Assembly: GCA_011390335.1 (NCBI GenBank)
Contig: JAABSO010000002.1
Coordinates: 62,001-126,000 of the forward strand
DNA from: Desulfotignum sp.
GTDB taxonomy: Bacteria > Desulfobacterota > Desulfobacteria > Desulfobacterales > Desulfobacteraceae
Length of the DNA: 64,000 nucleotides
Reading direction: 5' to 3'
The notes beneath the pieces are model-generated. The model worked only from the letters and a program-made list of their open reading frames with translations. It had not been told where the DNA came from and ran no database searches. Shown in pieces: positions 43,714 to 52,515 of this stretch. Position 1 is the first letter of the stretch; every line of letters starts with the position of its first letter. A program made the position numbers and the translations under genes.

Positions 43714-46179
43714 ATGAAAGAACGACAGATAAATCTGCCCGGACATGCCCGGGTGGTCATTATCGGCGGGGGAATTATCGGGTGTTCCATTGCCTATCAC
43801 CTGGGACAGATGGGATGCAAAGAGGTGGTGCTCCTGGAGAAAGATGAACTGACCAGCGGCACCACCTGGCATGCGGCCGGATTGATGGTGACCTTCGGGT
43901 CTTTGTCTGAAACCGCCACACAGATGCGCATTTACGGCCGGGATCTGTATGCCCGGCTGGAAGAAGAAACCGGTCTGTCCACCGGATTCACCCCCGTGGG
44001 GTTTATCGAGGCGGCGGCCAACCGGGATCGGCTGGAAGAATACCGCCGGGTGGCGGCCTTCAACCGCTACTGCGGGGTGGATGTCCATGAAATCTCGCCC
44101 AAAGAGATCAAAGACCTGTTTCCCCTGGCCCGGGTGGATGATCTTCTGGCCGGATTCTATGTCAAAGAGGACGGCCGGGTCAACCCGGTGGACGCCACCA
44201 TGGCCCTGGCCAGGGGTGCCCGGAATTTCGGTGTGAAAATACTTGAAAAAGTGGCAGTGACCGGCCTGATCAAAAAGAACGGGGGTGTGGCCGGCGTGAA
44301 GACGGCTTTTGGCAACATTCAGGCCGAAGTAGTGGTCAACTGCGCCGGCATGTGGGCCCGGCAGCTGGGGGCGGTGGACGGCATCAACATTCCCAACCAG
44401 GCGGCGGAACATTATTATCTGATTACCGAAGAGCTGGACAATATCCCCAAAAACATGCCGGTGCTGGAAGACCCCTCCCATTACGGGTATTACAGAGAAG
44501 AGGTCGGGGGCCTGATGATCGGGTTATTCGAACCAAAGTGCGCCCCCTGGAAGATCGGCAGGGTGCCGGAAAATTTCACCTTCGGGGAGATCGAACCGGA
44601 CTGGGACCGCATGGGACCGTTTCTTGAAAAAGCCATGTCCCGGGTGCCGGTGACCATGGAGCTGGGCGTGAAAAAGTTTTTCTGCGGCCCGGAAAGCTTT
44701 ACCCCGGATCTCCAGGCCATCATCGGCGAGGCCCCGGAGCTGAAAAACTATTTTGTGACCGCAGGACTCAATTCGGTGGGGATCATCATGGGGCCGGGTC
44801 TCGGGCAGATGATGGCCCGGTGGATCATGACCGGAAATCCCCAGGTGGATATCACCGGGTTCAATATGGCCCGGCTCCACACCTTTCAGAACAACCCGGA
44901 ATACCGGCGGCACCGGACCGTGGAATCTTTGGGCATGGTGTACCAGTGTCATTATCCCTATCAGTCCATGAAAACCGCCCGGGGGGCCAAGAGATCGGCC
45001 ATTTGTGACCGGCTGAAGGCAAACGGCGCGTATTTCAGGGATGTCAGCGGCTGGGAAGGGGCGGACTGGTTTGCCCCGACACCGCAGCAGGCGGTCATCG
45101 AAAAACATGCCTGGGGCCGGGAGCCCTGGTTTAAGTTCTGGGAGGCGGAACATAGGGCTGCCCGGGAAAATGTGGTGCTCATGGACATGTCATTCATGCC
45201 CAAATTCCTGGTGCAGGGAAAAGACAGCGGGAAGGTGCTCGATTATATCTGCGCCAATGCGGTGGACGGCCCGGCGGGCCGGATCACCTACACCACCTGT
45301 TTGAACAAAGATGGCCAGCTGATGGCGGATCTGACCGTCACCAAGCTTTCGTCAGACCGGTTTTTCGTGGTGGTGACCGATACCATCCACCGCCATGCAA
45401 TGACATGGATCCAAAGACATATACCGGACACCGCCCATGCATTTGTGACGGACATGACTTCGGCCTATGCCCAGGTGAATATCCAGGGACCCCGTTCACG
45501 TGACCTGCTGCAGTCGGTAACCGACACCGACCTGTCCAATACGGCTTTTCCCTTCCGGTATGCACAGGAGATCGCCATCGGGTACGGCCGGGTTCTGTGT
45601 GTGCGCATCACCTATGTGGGGGAATTGGGGTATGAACTGTATATTCCCACGGAACAGGCGGTGCACGTGTATGACACCCTGGTGGAGGCGGGAAAGGCAT
45701 TTGACCTGACCCATGCCGGGTTGAAGGCCTTAGGCAGCCTGCGCCTGGAAAAAGGATACCGGGATTACGGCCATGATATGGACAATACCGATGATCCATA
45801 CGAAGCCGGCCTTGGGTTTACCGTCCGGCTGGACAAGCCGGGCGATTTTATCGGAAAAGAGGCGTGTATAGCCAAAAAAGCGGCCGGGCCATTGAAACGG
45901 CGGCTGGCCCAAATTCTGGTCAAGGATCCGGAGCCCCTGCTGTTCCATGGTGAAGTCATTTTCCGGAACAAAAAACCGGCCGGGTATGTACGTTCCGGTT
46001 CCTACGGGTATACACTGGGCGGAGCCGTAGGGCTGTTCATGATCGAGGCGGATGAGCCCGTGGATGAGGCATATGTAAAAAATGGCAGATGGGAGATCGA
46101 TATTGCCGGAAAAACCAGTCCGGCAGCTGTTTCTCTGACACCGTTATATGATCCTGAAATGAAAAGAGTAAAAGGATGA
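43714..46179 (+). CDS. Dimethylglycine/sarcosine dehydrogenase-like FAD enzyme with GcvT domains
   Basis: 821 residues. An FAD-binding DAO domain (GGGIIGCSIAYHLGQMG near residue 15, then SGTTWHAAGL, where the histidine carries covalent FAD in relatives) covers residues 10-370. A bridging domain and the aminomethyltransferase (GcvT) fold with its C-terminal barrel follow (about 430-815; GELGYELYIP, GYRDYGHDMDNTDDPYEAGL). The family oxidatively demethylates dimethylglycine or sarcosine and passes formaldehyde to folate. It lies 34 bases after mttB and 10 bases before pylT, so methylamine breakdown and Pyl synthesis are one transcription unit. The exact substrate is inferred. Confidence 0.85.
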   Translation: MKERQINLPGHARVVIIGGGIIGCSIAYHLGQMGCKEVVLLEKDELTSGTTWHAAGLMVTFGSLSETATQMRIYGRDLYARLEEETGLSTGFTPVGFIEAAANRDRLEEYRRVAAFNRYCGVDVHEISPKEIKDLFPLARVDDLLAGFYVKEDGRVNPVDATMALARGARNFGVKILEKVAVTGLIKKNGGVAGVKTAFGNIQAEVVVNCAGMWARQLGAVDGINIPNQAAEHYYLITEELDNIPKNMPVLEDPSHYGYYREEVGGLMIGLFEPKCAPWKIGRVPENFTFGEIEPDWDRMGPFLEKAMSRVPVTMELGVKKFFCGPESFTPDLQAIIGEAPELKNYFVTAGLNSVGIIMGPGLGQMMARWIMTGNPQVDITGFNMARLHTFQNNPEYRRHRTVESLGMVYQCHYPYQSMKTARGAKRSAICDRLKANGAYFRDVSGWEGADWFAPTPQQAVIEKHAWGREPWFKFWEAEHRAARENVVLMDMSFMPKFLVQGKDSGKVLDYICANAVDGPAGRITYTTCLNKDGQLMADLTVTKLSSDRFFVVVTDTIHRHAMTWIQRHIPDTAHAFVTDMTSAYAQVNIQGPRSRDLLQSVTDTDLSNTAFPFRYAQEIAIGYGRVLCVRITYVGELGYELYIPTEQAVHVYDTLVEAGKAFDLTHAGLKALGSLRLEKGYRDYGHDMDNTDDPYEAGLGFTVRLDKPGDFIGKEACIAKKAAGPLKRRLAQILVKDPEPLLFHGEVIFRNKKPAGYVRSGSYGYTLGGAVGLFMIEADEPVDEAYVKNGRWEIDIAGKTSPAAVSLTPLYDPEMKRVKG

Positions 46180-46189
46180 TGTGACAGCC

Positions 46190-46262
46190 GGAGGGTGGAT
46201 CGGACGGGATCACATGGACTCTAAATCCATGCAGCCGGGTGCGACTCCCGGACTCTCCGCCA
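46190..46262 (+). tRNA. pylT: tRNA-Pyl (CTA anticodon)
   Basis: Acceptor GGAGGGT/ACTCTCC with discriminator G and encoded CCA (46260-46262). One base between acceptor and D stem, a 4-bp D stem GATC/GATC with a short 6-base loop, and a 6-bp anticodon stem CATGGA/TCCATG with loop CTCTAAA holding CTA at 46221-46223. A three-base variable loop and T arm CCGGG/CCCGG complete it. The long anticodon stem, tiny variable loop and short D loop are the hallmarks of tRNA-Pyl. It is embedded between two protein genes and must be cut out of the operon transcript. Confidence 0.97.
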
Positions 46263-46277
46263 GTTTTATCACATGAT

Positions 46278-46646
46278 ATGGCACAAACAACGGAAAACAA
46301 ACAGGCAGGTTCCGCTAAAAAACGGTTTTACCGGAAGCGGGTCCGGCTGTTCAACCTGATCGCCAAGATCAAGCTGTGGCCGTCCCGCACAGGACAGCTC
46401 CACGGCATCCGCACCATCGAAGTGACCGGTGATACGGCAACCCTCACCACCCACTGCAGCAAGGTGTTCGTGATCCGCAACTCATTGAACAGCCGGGCCG
46501 GCAGGTGGCTCAGAAACAAATGGGCGGTCACGGTCTGCCCGGTATGCAACGTTCCGGCATGGAAACTGGAAAAATATGCCGCCACCCGGTTCAAACGGCA
46601 TCACGGCTCCATGCTGGAAGACCCGACCCGGAAACCGTGTGCCTGA
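46278..46646 (+). CDS. pylSn: Pyrrolysyl-tRNA synthetase, N-terminal tRNA-binding protein PylSn
   Basis: 122 residues. In bacteria the archaeal PylS is split, and PylSn grips tRNA-Pyl through its variable loop and T arm. Family motifs are RLFNLIAKIKLWPSRTGQLH, VRNSLNS-like VIRNSLNSRAGRWLRNKW, and a zinc site of CPVC with a later His. ATG 46278, 15 bases after pylT. Its stop overlaps the pylB start (TGATG). Confidence 0.93.
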   Translation: MAQTTENKQAGSAKKRFYRKRVRLFNLIAKIKLWPSRTGQLHGIRTIEVTGDTATLTTHCSKVFVIRNSLNSRAGRWLRNKWAVTVCPVCNVPAWKLEKYAATRFKRHHGSMLEDPTRKPCA

Positions 46647-47776
46647 TGTCTGCGCACACCCATAGACTCACCGCCCTTCTGGCGGCTATAGAACAGGGCA
46701 TAACCCCCGAAAAACCGGATATCGCCTGGCTGCTGGAACAGCGGGATCCCCTAAACACAGCCCGGTTGTTTGCCGCGGCCCGGTCGGTGCGGCAGCGCCA
46801 TTTTGGCAACAAGGTTTTTTGCTACGGGTTTTTATATTTTTCCACCCATTGCCGCAACAACTGCCGGTTCTGCCGGTACCGGCGGGCCAACACCTCCTTG
46901 AAGCGATACCGCAAAACCAGGGAACAGATCCTGTCCGCCGCCATGGAAATGGCAGCTGCCGGGGTCCATCTGATTGACCTGACCATGGGGGAAGACCCGG
47001 ATATTGTCGGCGGGACACAGTCTCAAATCCAGGAGTGGGTGGAGATGATCCGGTCGGTGGGGCAGCACACGCACTTGCCGGTGATGATCTCTCCCGGTAC
47101 CATTTCCAGTGATGTTCTTGCAGATCTGGTCCGGGCCGGAGTCACCTGGTATGCCTGCTACCAGGAAACCCACAATGAAAAACTGTATGACACCCTGCGG
47201 CCGGGACAGGATTACCACTACCGCCTGTCTGGAAAATACCGGGCCCGGGACTTGGGTCTGCTGGTGGAGGAGGGCATCCTGACCGGGGTGGGAGAAACCG
47301 CCGCAGATCTGGCTGATTCCATAGATTTCATGAGACGGTTTGCCGTGGACCAGGCCCGTGTGATGCGTTTTGTGCCCCAGCCCGGTATTCCCATGGCCCG
47401 GAGCGCACCGGTTGGCGGGGGAAACGAACTGGTGACCATTGCCGTGATGCGCCTGGTGATGCCGGATGTGCTGATTCCGGCCTCCCTGGATGTGGACGGC
47501 CTGGCCGGGCTGGCAGAGCGCCTTGATGCCGGCGCCAATGTGGTGACCTCCATTGTGCCTCCTCTGGCCGGTCTGGCCGGGGTGGCCAACCCGGTTCTGG
47601 ATATTGCCGAAGCCGGCCGGACCCTGGCAAAGGTGATACCGGTGCTTCACAGGTGCAACCTGGTGCCGGCTGCGGCAGAAGACTATCAGGCCTGGGTGAC
47701 CCGCCGGCAGGCCATGCACCGGTCGTCAGATCTTTGCCGCAGCTTTTTTTCCAGGGAGTCTGCGCCATGCGCATAG
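46646..47776 (+). CDS. pylB: Methylornithine synthase PylB (radical SAM)
   Basis: Isomerises lysine to 3-methylornithine, the first step of pyrrolysine synthesis. 376 residues. The cluster motif THCRNNCRFC (C69, C73, C76) is followed by LIDLTMGEDP and SPGTISSDVL, and the barrel closes with MRFVPQPGIPM. ATG 46646 overlaps the pylSn stop. The stop is TAG at 47774-47776; reading it as Pyl would add 60 further codons before TGA 47957. The pylC start codon lies 7 bases before that TAG. Confidence 0.95.
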   Translation: MSAHTHRLTALLAAIEQGITPEKPDIAWLLEQRDPLNTARLFAAARSVRQRHFGNKVFCYGFLYFSTHCRNNCRFCRYRRANTSLKRYRKTREQILSAAMEMAAAGVHLIDLTMGEDPDIVGGTQSQIQEWVEMIRSVGQHTHLPVMISPGTISSDVLADLVRAGVTWYACYQETHNEKLYDTLRPGQDYHYRLSGKYRARDLGLLVEEGILTGVGETAADLADSIDFMRRFAVDQARVMRFVPQPGIPMARSAPVGGGNELVTIAVMRLVMPDVLIPASLDVDGLAGLAERLDAGANVVTSIVPPLAGLAGVANPVLDIAEAGRTLAKVIPVLHRCNLVPAAAEDYQAWVTRRQAMHRSSDLCRSFFSRESAPCA

Positions 47777-49149
47777 CCCTTGTCGGGGGCCTGCTTCAGG
47801 GACTGGAAGTGGTATACCTGGCAAAAAAAGCCGGATACCACACCCTGGTCATCGACAAGTCCTGGGATGTGCCGGCCGCAGGCATATGTGACCGGTTTGT
47901 CCGGTTTGCATTCACCCCCACGTGTGTCGTGCCGGATGGGTGTTCCAATGTGGATCTGATTATCCCTGCCATTGAGGATCGTGAGGTGCTGCTCCTGGTG
48001 GAAAAATGGGCCCGATTGAAACAGATCCCTTTGGCCTTTGGCAGAGACGACTACGCCCTGACCTGTTCCAAACTCCGATCGAATGCTTTGTTTGAAAAAA
48101 TGAAATTTTTGTCTCCCAAAGCCTGGCCCGCGTGCGGGTTTCCCGTTGTGGTGAAGCCGGATCAGGCCAGCGGCAGCCGGGGGGTGGAATTGTACCGCGA
48201 TGAGACAGCCTTGCATGCAGACTTCCCCGGGGGCCGGATACCGGATACCATGGTGGCACAGCAGTATCTGGAAGGGCCCCAGTTTTCCATTGAAGTGGTG
48301 GGAATGCCAGGACAGCATGTGTCCCTGTGTGTCACTGATCTGCACATGGACAGGGACCATGACTGCAAACGGGTGGTCGTCCCCACCAGGCTTTCTTATG
48401 ACCGGGTCAAACAGCTGGAAACCACGGCCCTGGCCCTGGCTGAAGCAATCGATCTGAAAGGGATCATGGATCTGGAAGTGATCCTTCATGACGGAGACCT
48501 CAAACTGCTGGAGATCGATGCAAGGTTTCCCAGTCAGACCCCCATGGCGGTGTACTGGGCCACTGGGATCAACATGGTGCAGCTGCTGGCGGAACAATTT
48601 GTTCCTGGCCGTTTAGCCCGTAAAGAAGAAATGGAACTTGGGACGTGCCGGTTACCTCACCCCGGGCAGTCCTTGGACCATTCAGCCGCTAAAGAGCAAT
48701 CGGAACACGGACGCGGCCCAAAAACGCCACCCGGACAGCTCCCGGGCCAGGCACTTTGTCCGGGGCAGCCCATGGGAGCGTCCTCTTCCTTTGGGGGGCT
48801 TTCGGGCCGGTGGGTGGTGGTGGAGCATATCCAGGCCGGCCCGGACCGTATCCGGTTTCTGGGCGAACACATCATGGGCCCGGCCGGTCCCCTGCAGCTG
48901 GAACCCGGATTTTTCGGCTGTCAAGAGGCCCTGACCAATTATGCGCCGGGCCTGTCCCAATGGGTGGCCACCCTGATTTTTTGTGCAGACAGCCCAAAAG
49001 ATCTGGCTGCCGCACGCAGTGCCTGTTACAAACAGATCCGTAACAATCTGCACAGATCTGTGAAAACTGCTATGAATCAACGAAAAACAATGCAGGATCA
49101 GGACCTGTCAGCCACGCAAAATTCAGAACAGAAAGAACCAGGATCATGA
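47767..49149 (+). CDS. pylC: 3-methylornithine-L-lysine ligase PylC
   Basis: ATP-grasp ligase joining 3-methylornithine to lysine. The start ATG 47767 has AGGGAG 7 bases upstream; the longer frame start at 47653 lies inside pylB. 460 residues, longer than the 360-380 I expect. Normal parts are MRIALVGGLLQGLEVVYLAK, VVVKPDQASGSRGVELY and LEIDARFPSQTPMAVYW. The extra length is a Pro/Gly/Ser-rich stretch (about 285-340) and a hydrophilic tail of about 40 residues. The stop overlaps the pylD start. Confidence 0.93.
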   Translation: MRIALVGGLLQGLEVVYLAKKAGYHTLVIDKSWDVPAAGICDRFVRFAFTPTCVVPDGCSNVDLIIPAIEDREVLLLVEKWARLKQIPLAFGRDDYALTCSKLRSNALFEKMKFLSPKAWPACGFPVVVKPDQASGSRGVELYRDETALHADFPGGRIPDTMVAQQYLEGPQFSIEVVGMPGQHVSLCVTDLHMDRDHDCKRVVVPTRLSYDRVKQLETTALALAEAIDLKGIMDLEVILHDGDLKLLEIDARFPSQTPMAVYWATGINMVQLLAEQFVPGRLARKEEMELGTCRLPHPGQSLDHSAAKEQSEHGRGPKTPPGQLPGQALCPGQPMGASSSFGGLSGRWVVVEHIQAGPDRIRFLGEHIMGPAGPLQLEPGFFGCQEALTNYAPGLSQWVATLIFCADSPKDLAAARSACYKQIRNNLHRSVKTAMNQRKTMQDQDLSATQNSEQKEPGS

Positions 49150-50000
49150 CCCGGCTGCAGCCAGATGATATCTGTCACATCACCTCAAACCTGGCAGACT
49201 ACAGCCGGGACCTGGAACTTAAAACCGGCCGGTCGCTTTTGGGTATTGCCTGTCTTGCCTGCGGCATGGATGAGGAGACATTCAAGAACCGTCAGCTGGA
49301 CAAATCGATCTGTGTGGTACCGGTGACCGCCGGCATGGGGATTATCAGCCGGTTCAGCGATACTGTGGCAGCCATTCTGACATTTCTGGGATGCCGGGCA
49401 GCAGTGGCGGACCAGACCGATGTGACCGGGGTAGCCCATGCCTTTGCATCCGGATATGATGCCCTTATGATGGCGGATGACAATCGGTTTGTGGCCATTG
49501 ACCTGCATGCCCGGCAGGTGACGGACAATGCCGATGCTACCGGCAGGGGGTTTGCCGCGGCCCTGGATCTGATGGCCGGCGGTATCCGGGGCCGGGATGT
49601 GCTGGTGCTGGGCTGTGGTCCAGTGGGGGCGGCCGGGGCCGGCTTGCTGGCATCTCTGGGCGCCCGGGTGGCCTTGCTGGACAAGGACCGGCACGCGGCG
49701 GTGCAGGTGAAAGAAACCGTGTCAGACAGGTACCGGAGCGCTGATATCAAAATTGAAGACCATCTGGAAACCGCCCTGTCTTATCACCGCTTCATACTGG
49801 AAGCCACCCCCGCGCTGGACACCATCAACGGTGCTCTGGTGTCGCAGGACATGCGCGTGGCGGCCCCGGGGGTGCCCCTGGGAGTATCTTCTGAAGCCGC
49901 AGCATTGCTGGGACCGCATCTGGTTCACGACACCCTGGAGATCGGCGTAGCGGTCATGGCTGTGTCCCTTTTCTGTGAATCGATCCGGATAGACAGATGA
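49146..50000 (+). CDS. pylD: Pyrrolysine synthase PylD (dehydrogenase)
   Basis: Oxidises the PylC product and closes the pyrroline ring, giving pyrrolysine. 284 residues. C-terminal Rossmann domain VLVLGCGPVGAAGAGLLASL with acidic end LLDKD for NAD. N-terminal part with VVPVTAGMGIISRFS, conserved in PylD. ATGA overlaps at both ends (pylC stop, pylSc start). Confidence 0.94.
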   Translation: MTRLQPDDICHITSNLADYSRDLELKTGRSLLGIACLACGMDEETFKNRQLDKSICVVPVTAGMGIISRFSDTVAAILTFLGCRAAVADQTDVTGVAHAFASGYDALMMADDNRFVAIDLHARQVTDNADATGRGFAAALDLMAGGIRGRDVLVLGCGPVGAAGAGLLASLGARVALLDKDRHAAVQVKETVSDRYRSADIKIEDHLETALSYHRFILEATPALDTINGALVSQDMRVAAPGVPLGVSSEAAALLGPHLVHDTLEIGVAVMAVSLFCESIRIDR

Positions 50001-50842
50001 CAAAGATATACTGGACAGACACCCAGGCCGCCCGGTTGAAAACTTTGGGACTCGATCCCGACACTATGGCGGACGGGTTTCACACCCCTGCCCAAAGAAA
50101 CCGGGCCTTTCAGGCCATTGAAAAAAAACAGGTAAAAGCCCTGGGCACTGAACTGGCAGACCGGGTGACCTGCCGCCGGCCAACCCGGGCCTTTCAGCTG
50201 GCCCAGGACCTTGACGGCCTGTTGCGGGACCAGGGCTTTGCAAAGGTGTCCACCCCCACCATCACCACCAGAGCAGCCCTGGCAAAAATGGGTATTGATG
50301 AGACCCATCCCCTGAATGAACAGATTTTCTGGATCAATCACACCCAGTGCCTGCGGCCCATGCTTGCACCGGGACTATACAGCCTGATGAAGGATTTTTC
50401 CCGCCTGGATTTTCGGCCGGTGCGGTTTTATGAAATCGGGTCCTGCTTTCGGAAGGAATCGGACGGGGCCTGCCACAGCAATGAATTTACCATGCTCAAC
50501 CTGGTGGAGATGGGCACGCCTGAAGCCGATCGCCTTGAGCGTCTCAAAGAGCTGGCAGGCATGGTGGCCAGCACCGCTCGAGTAAATGATGTCCGGTTTG
50601 AGGAAGAAACCTCGGCGGTGTACGGCACCACCCTGGATCTGGTGGCCGGACCTTTTGGCCTGGAACTGGGATCCGGTGCCATGGGACCCCATCCCCTGGA
50701 CGCGGCCTGGGCCATAACCGATACCTGGGTGGGCATGGGGTTTGGAATGGAGCGGCTGTTAATGGCATCGGCCAACGATACCACCATGGGCCGGTGGGCC
50801 AAAAGCCTGTCTTACCTGGACGGCATCCCGCTGCGTATCTGA
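49997..50842 (+). CDS. pylSc: Pyrrolysyl-tRNA synthetase, catalytic protein PylSc
   Basis: Class II synthetase core that charges pyrrolysine onto tRNA-Pyl. 281 residues. STPTITTRAALAKMGIDETH and CLRPMLAPGLYSLM lead to motif 2 FYEIGSCFRKESDGACHSNE. The substrate pocket TMLNLVEMG and motif 3 GMGFGMERLLM follow, as in the Desulfitobacterium protein. It is the last gene of the cluster, giving the order pylT-Sn-B-C-D-Sc. No terminator is obvious in the 268-base gap that follows. Confidence 0.95.
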   Translation: MTKIYWTDTQAARLKTLGLDPDTMADGFHTPAQRNRAFQAIEKKQVKALGTELADRVTCRRPTRAFQLAQDLDGLLRDQGFAKVSTPTITTRAALAKMGIDETHPLNEQIFWINHTQCLRPMLAPGLYSLMKDFSRLDFRPVRFYEIGSCFRKESDGACHSNEFTMLNLVEMGTPEADRLERLKELAGMVASTARVNDVRFEEETSAVYGTTLDLVAGPFGLELGSGAMGPHPLDAAWAITDTWVGMGFGMERLLMASANDTTMGRWAKSLSYLDGIPLRI

Positions 50843-51111
50843 ATTTGCCCTACTTTACCATATTAAACCCATACTCGTTATCTTTTGCTCAAATCTGTTC
50901 CTATTATTGTATTGATTCAAAATCTCATCTGCTTTCAAAAGCAGGTGAGCCTTTCTTTCATCAACCCATTCTGCAAAGGTCAAGCTGTAAGTCTGCGGTT
51001 CTAATTGGCCCTAAAGTCCGACTTCTGGCAAAGACCGATCCGACTATTTTTACATCGCATTCGCTGTTCAACTCTTCATCATAGAGTGGCTTCAAAAATT
51101 CCATCTTGGCC

Positions 51112-52503
51112 TCAGTTATTTATGAAGAAATGGGGGGCTGATTTAAGTTCAATCTCACCCGAAAGGATTTTGGGGAGTAATGTATTTCTTGTTGAGGCCA
51201 AATATTTTATTTCATTTTGGTTGTTCATCCATTTTAAGAATAGAGAATCTACTTTGCCAATAAATTCACACAAACACCTTTTTGAGGGTACAATCAGTTT
51301 CGTTGACTCAATACCCTTTGAACTAATATTCGGTTGGGCGCTTCCTTGTGAAGTTCCAATAACTTGCTCTAAAATGTTTTCTATCTGAAAAGCACAAAAC
51401 AAAAACCATGAAATTCCAGGACCAAATTCGGTTGATTCAAATTTCGCGACCGACTGATTCAGATAAGCAGTTCTGCCAGACAAAACAACAATGCCGACTT
51501 TTCCCACTGTTGCCCCAGTCATGGCCATTAGCAAATCGCCATCCGTCAACTTGAAACGACTTGTAGCTTGACTCTGTTCATCATTTATACATTGGGAATC
51601 ATCCAAATTTACAGTTCCATCACCTACAATGTTTTATATTTTCACGACAGGATGGCCATTTTCTATGAACGATTTGCTATTGAAAGCGTACCCGCCTTTG
51701 GCTGTTGCTATATCTCCAATGTTTCCAGCTTTCCACCCCTTCGGGATCAGCCCCAGTTCGGAGTCGGTATGTTCATCGGGGAAGAGGGCGGCGGTAATGC
51801 GAAGTTGGGCAAGCTGGTTAGGGGAAAGTCGGTCGAGTTCGACTTCAGTTTTCCCGCTGATGGCACACATAGCGGCACGTTCCGGGTCCTGGCCGCTTGC
51901 CTTGGCCTCGATCTTGGCCTTGACCGGATCGAAATCCACAAACCAGGATTTGAAAATGGCCTGAGCCATCTCCTCAAGGGTCTGGTTGATTTGGCGGTTG
52001 AATTCTATTTTTTCATCAAGGCTTTTCAGGATATGCGCAATGAATCCTTGTTTTCCCCGAGGTGGAACCAACACCTTCAACTGACTTATTATTTCGTTGT
52101 TTAAGCTTGCCCGGGTAGACATCAGTGTTGAAAAAGCCATCATCTCTTTTCTAAAACAAGGACTTCTCAGGTAATAGCCAACATATTCAGGCACAAGGTC
52201 GTTCCCGGTTTTAGGTCTCAAACGTTTAGTAAATCCATTGAAGGTAGCTTGCTCATAATCTTTCAATGCTACGCAACTCATACCCAACTCATTAATGGTT
52301 TCACTAGTCCTTGTGAGAAACACATCGCCTCTTTTTATTGAACATGACTCTCTTTCCCGCTTATTTGCCTGCACAAGTTCTGTTAACTCGTCTGGCACAA
52401 AGAAATTGTGAAAGACATCTTTAAATGACAAAAAGGGAAAGCCGGTCCCAAAATCTTCTGCTGGTTTTGACAACCCGGACCTGATTTCATAGAGCTCCGT
52501 CAA
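51112..52503 (-). pseudogene. hsdS, type I restriction specificity subunit, interrupted by a nonsense codon
   Basis: The frame from TTG 52503 reads LTELYEIRSGLSKPAEDFG and DVFHNFFVP, then KSLDEKIEFNRQINQTLEEM and WFVDFDPVKAK. It stops at TAA 51634-51636 after HPVVKI and continues in the same frame as NIVGDGTVNLDD, MAMTGATVGKVGIV and the second conserved helix. Without the TAA the frame gives a full two-domain HsdS of 464 residues. The context suggests CAA to TAA. An amber codon (52516-52518) also lies just upstream in this frame. Two half-length specificity proteins remain possible, as half-subunits do occur. Confidence 0.8.
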
Positions 52504-52515
52504 GGAAACAATAGG

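Noticed and set aside
42144..43790. A 548-codon open frame on the minus strand across mttB
   Set aside because: It is the antisense shadow of a GC-rich gene: Pro/His/Gly-rich, no family features, no ribosome site, and it lies over sequence fully explained by mttB read through the amber codon.
47653..47766. Extended N-terminus for PylC
   Set aside because: The extra 38 codons lie inside pylB in another frame and do not resemble PylC; ATG 47767 has a good ribosome site and the family start MRIALVGG.
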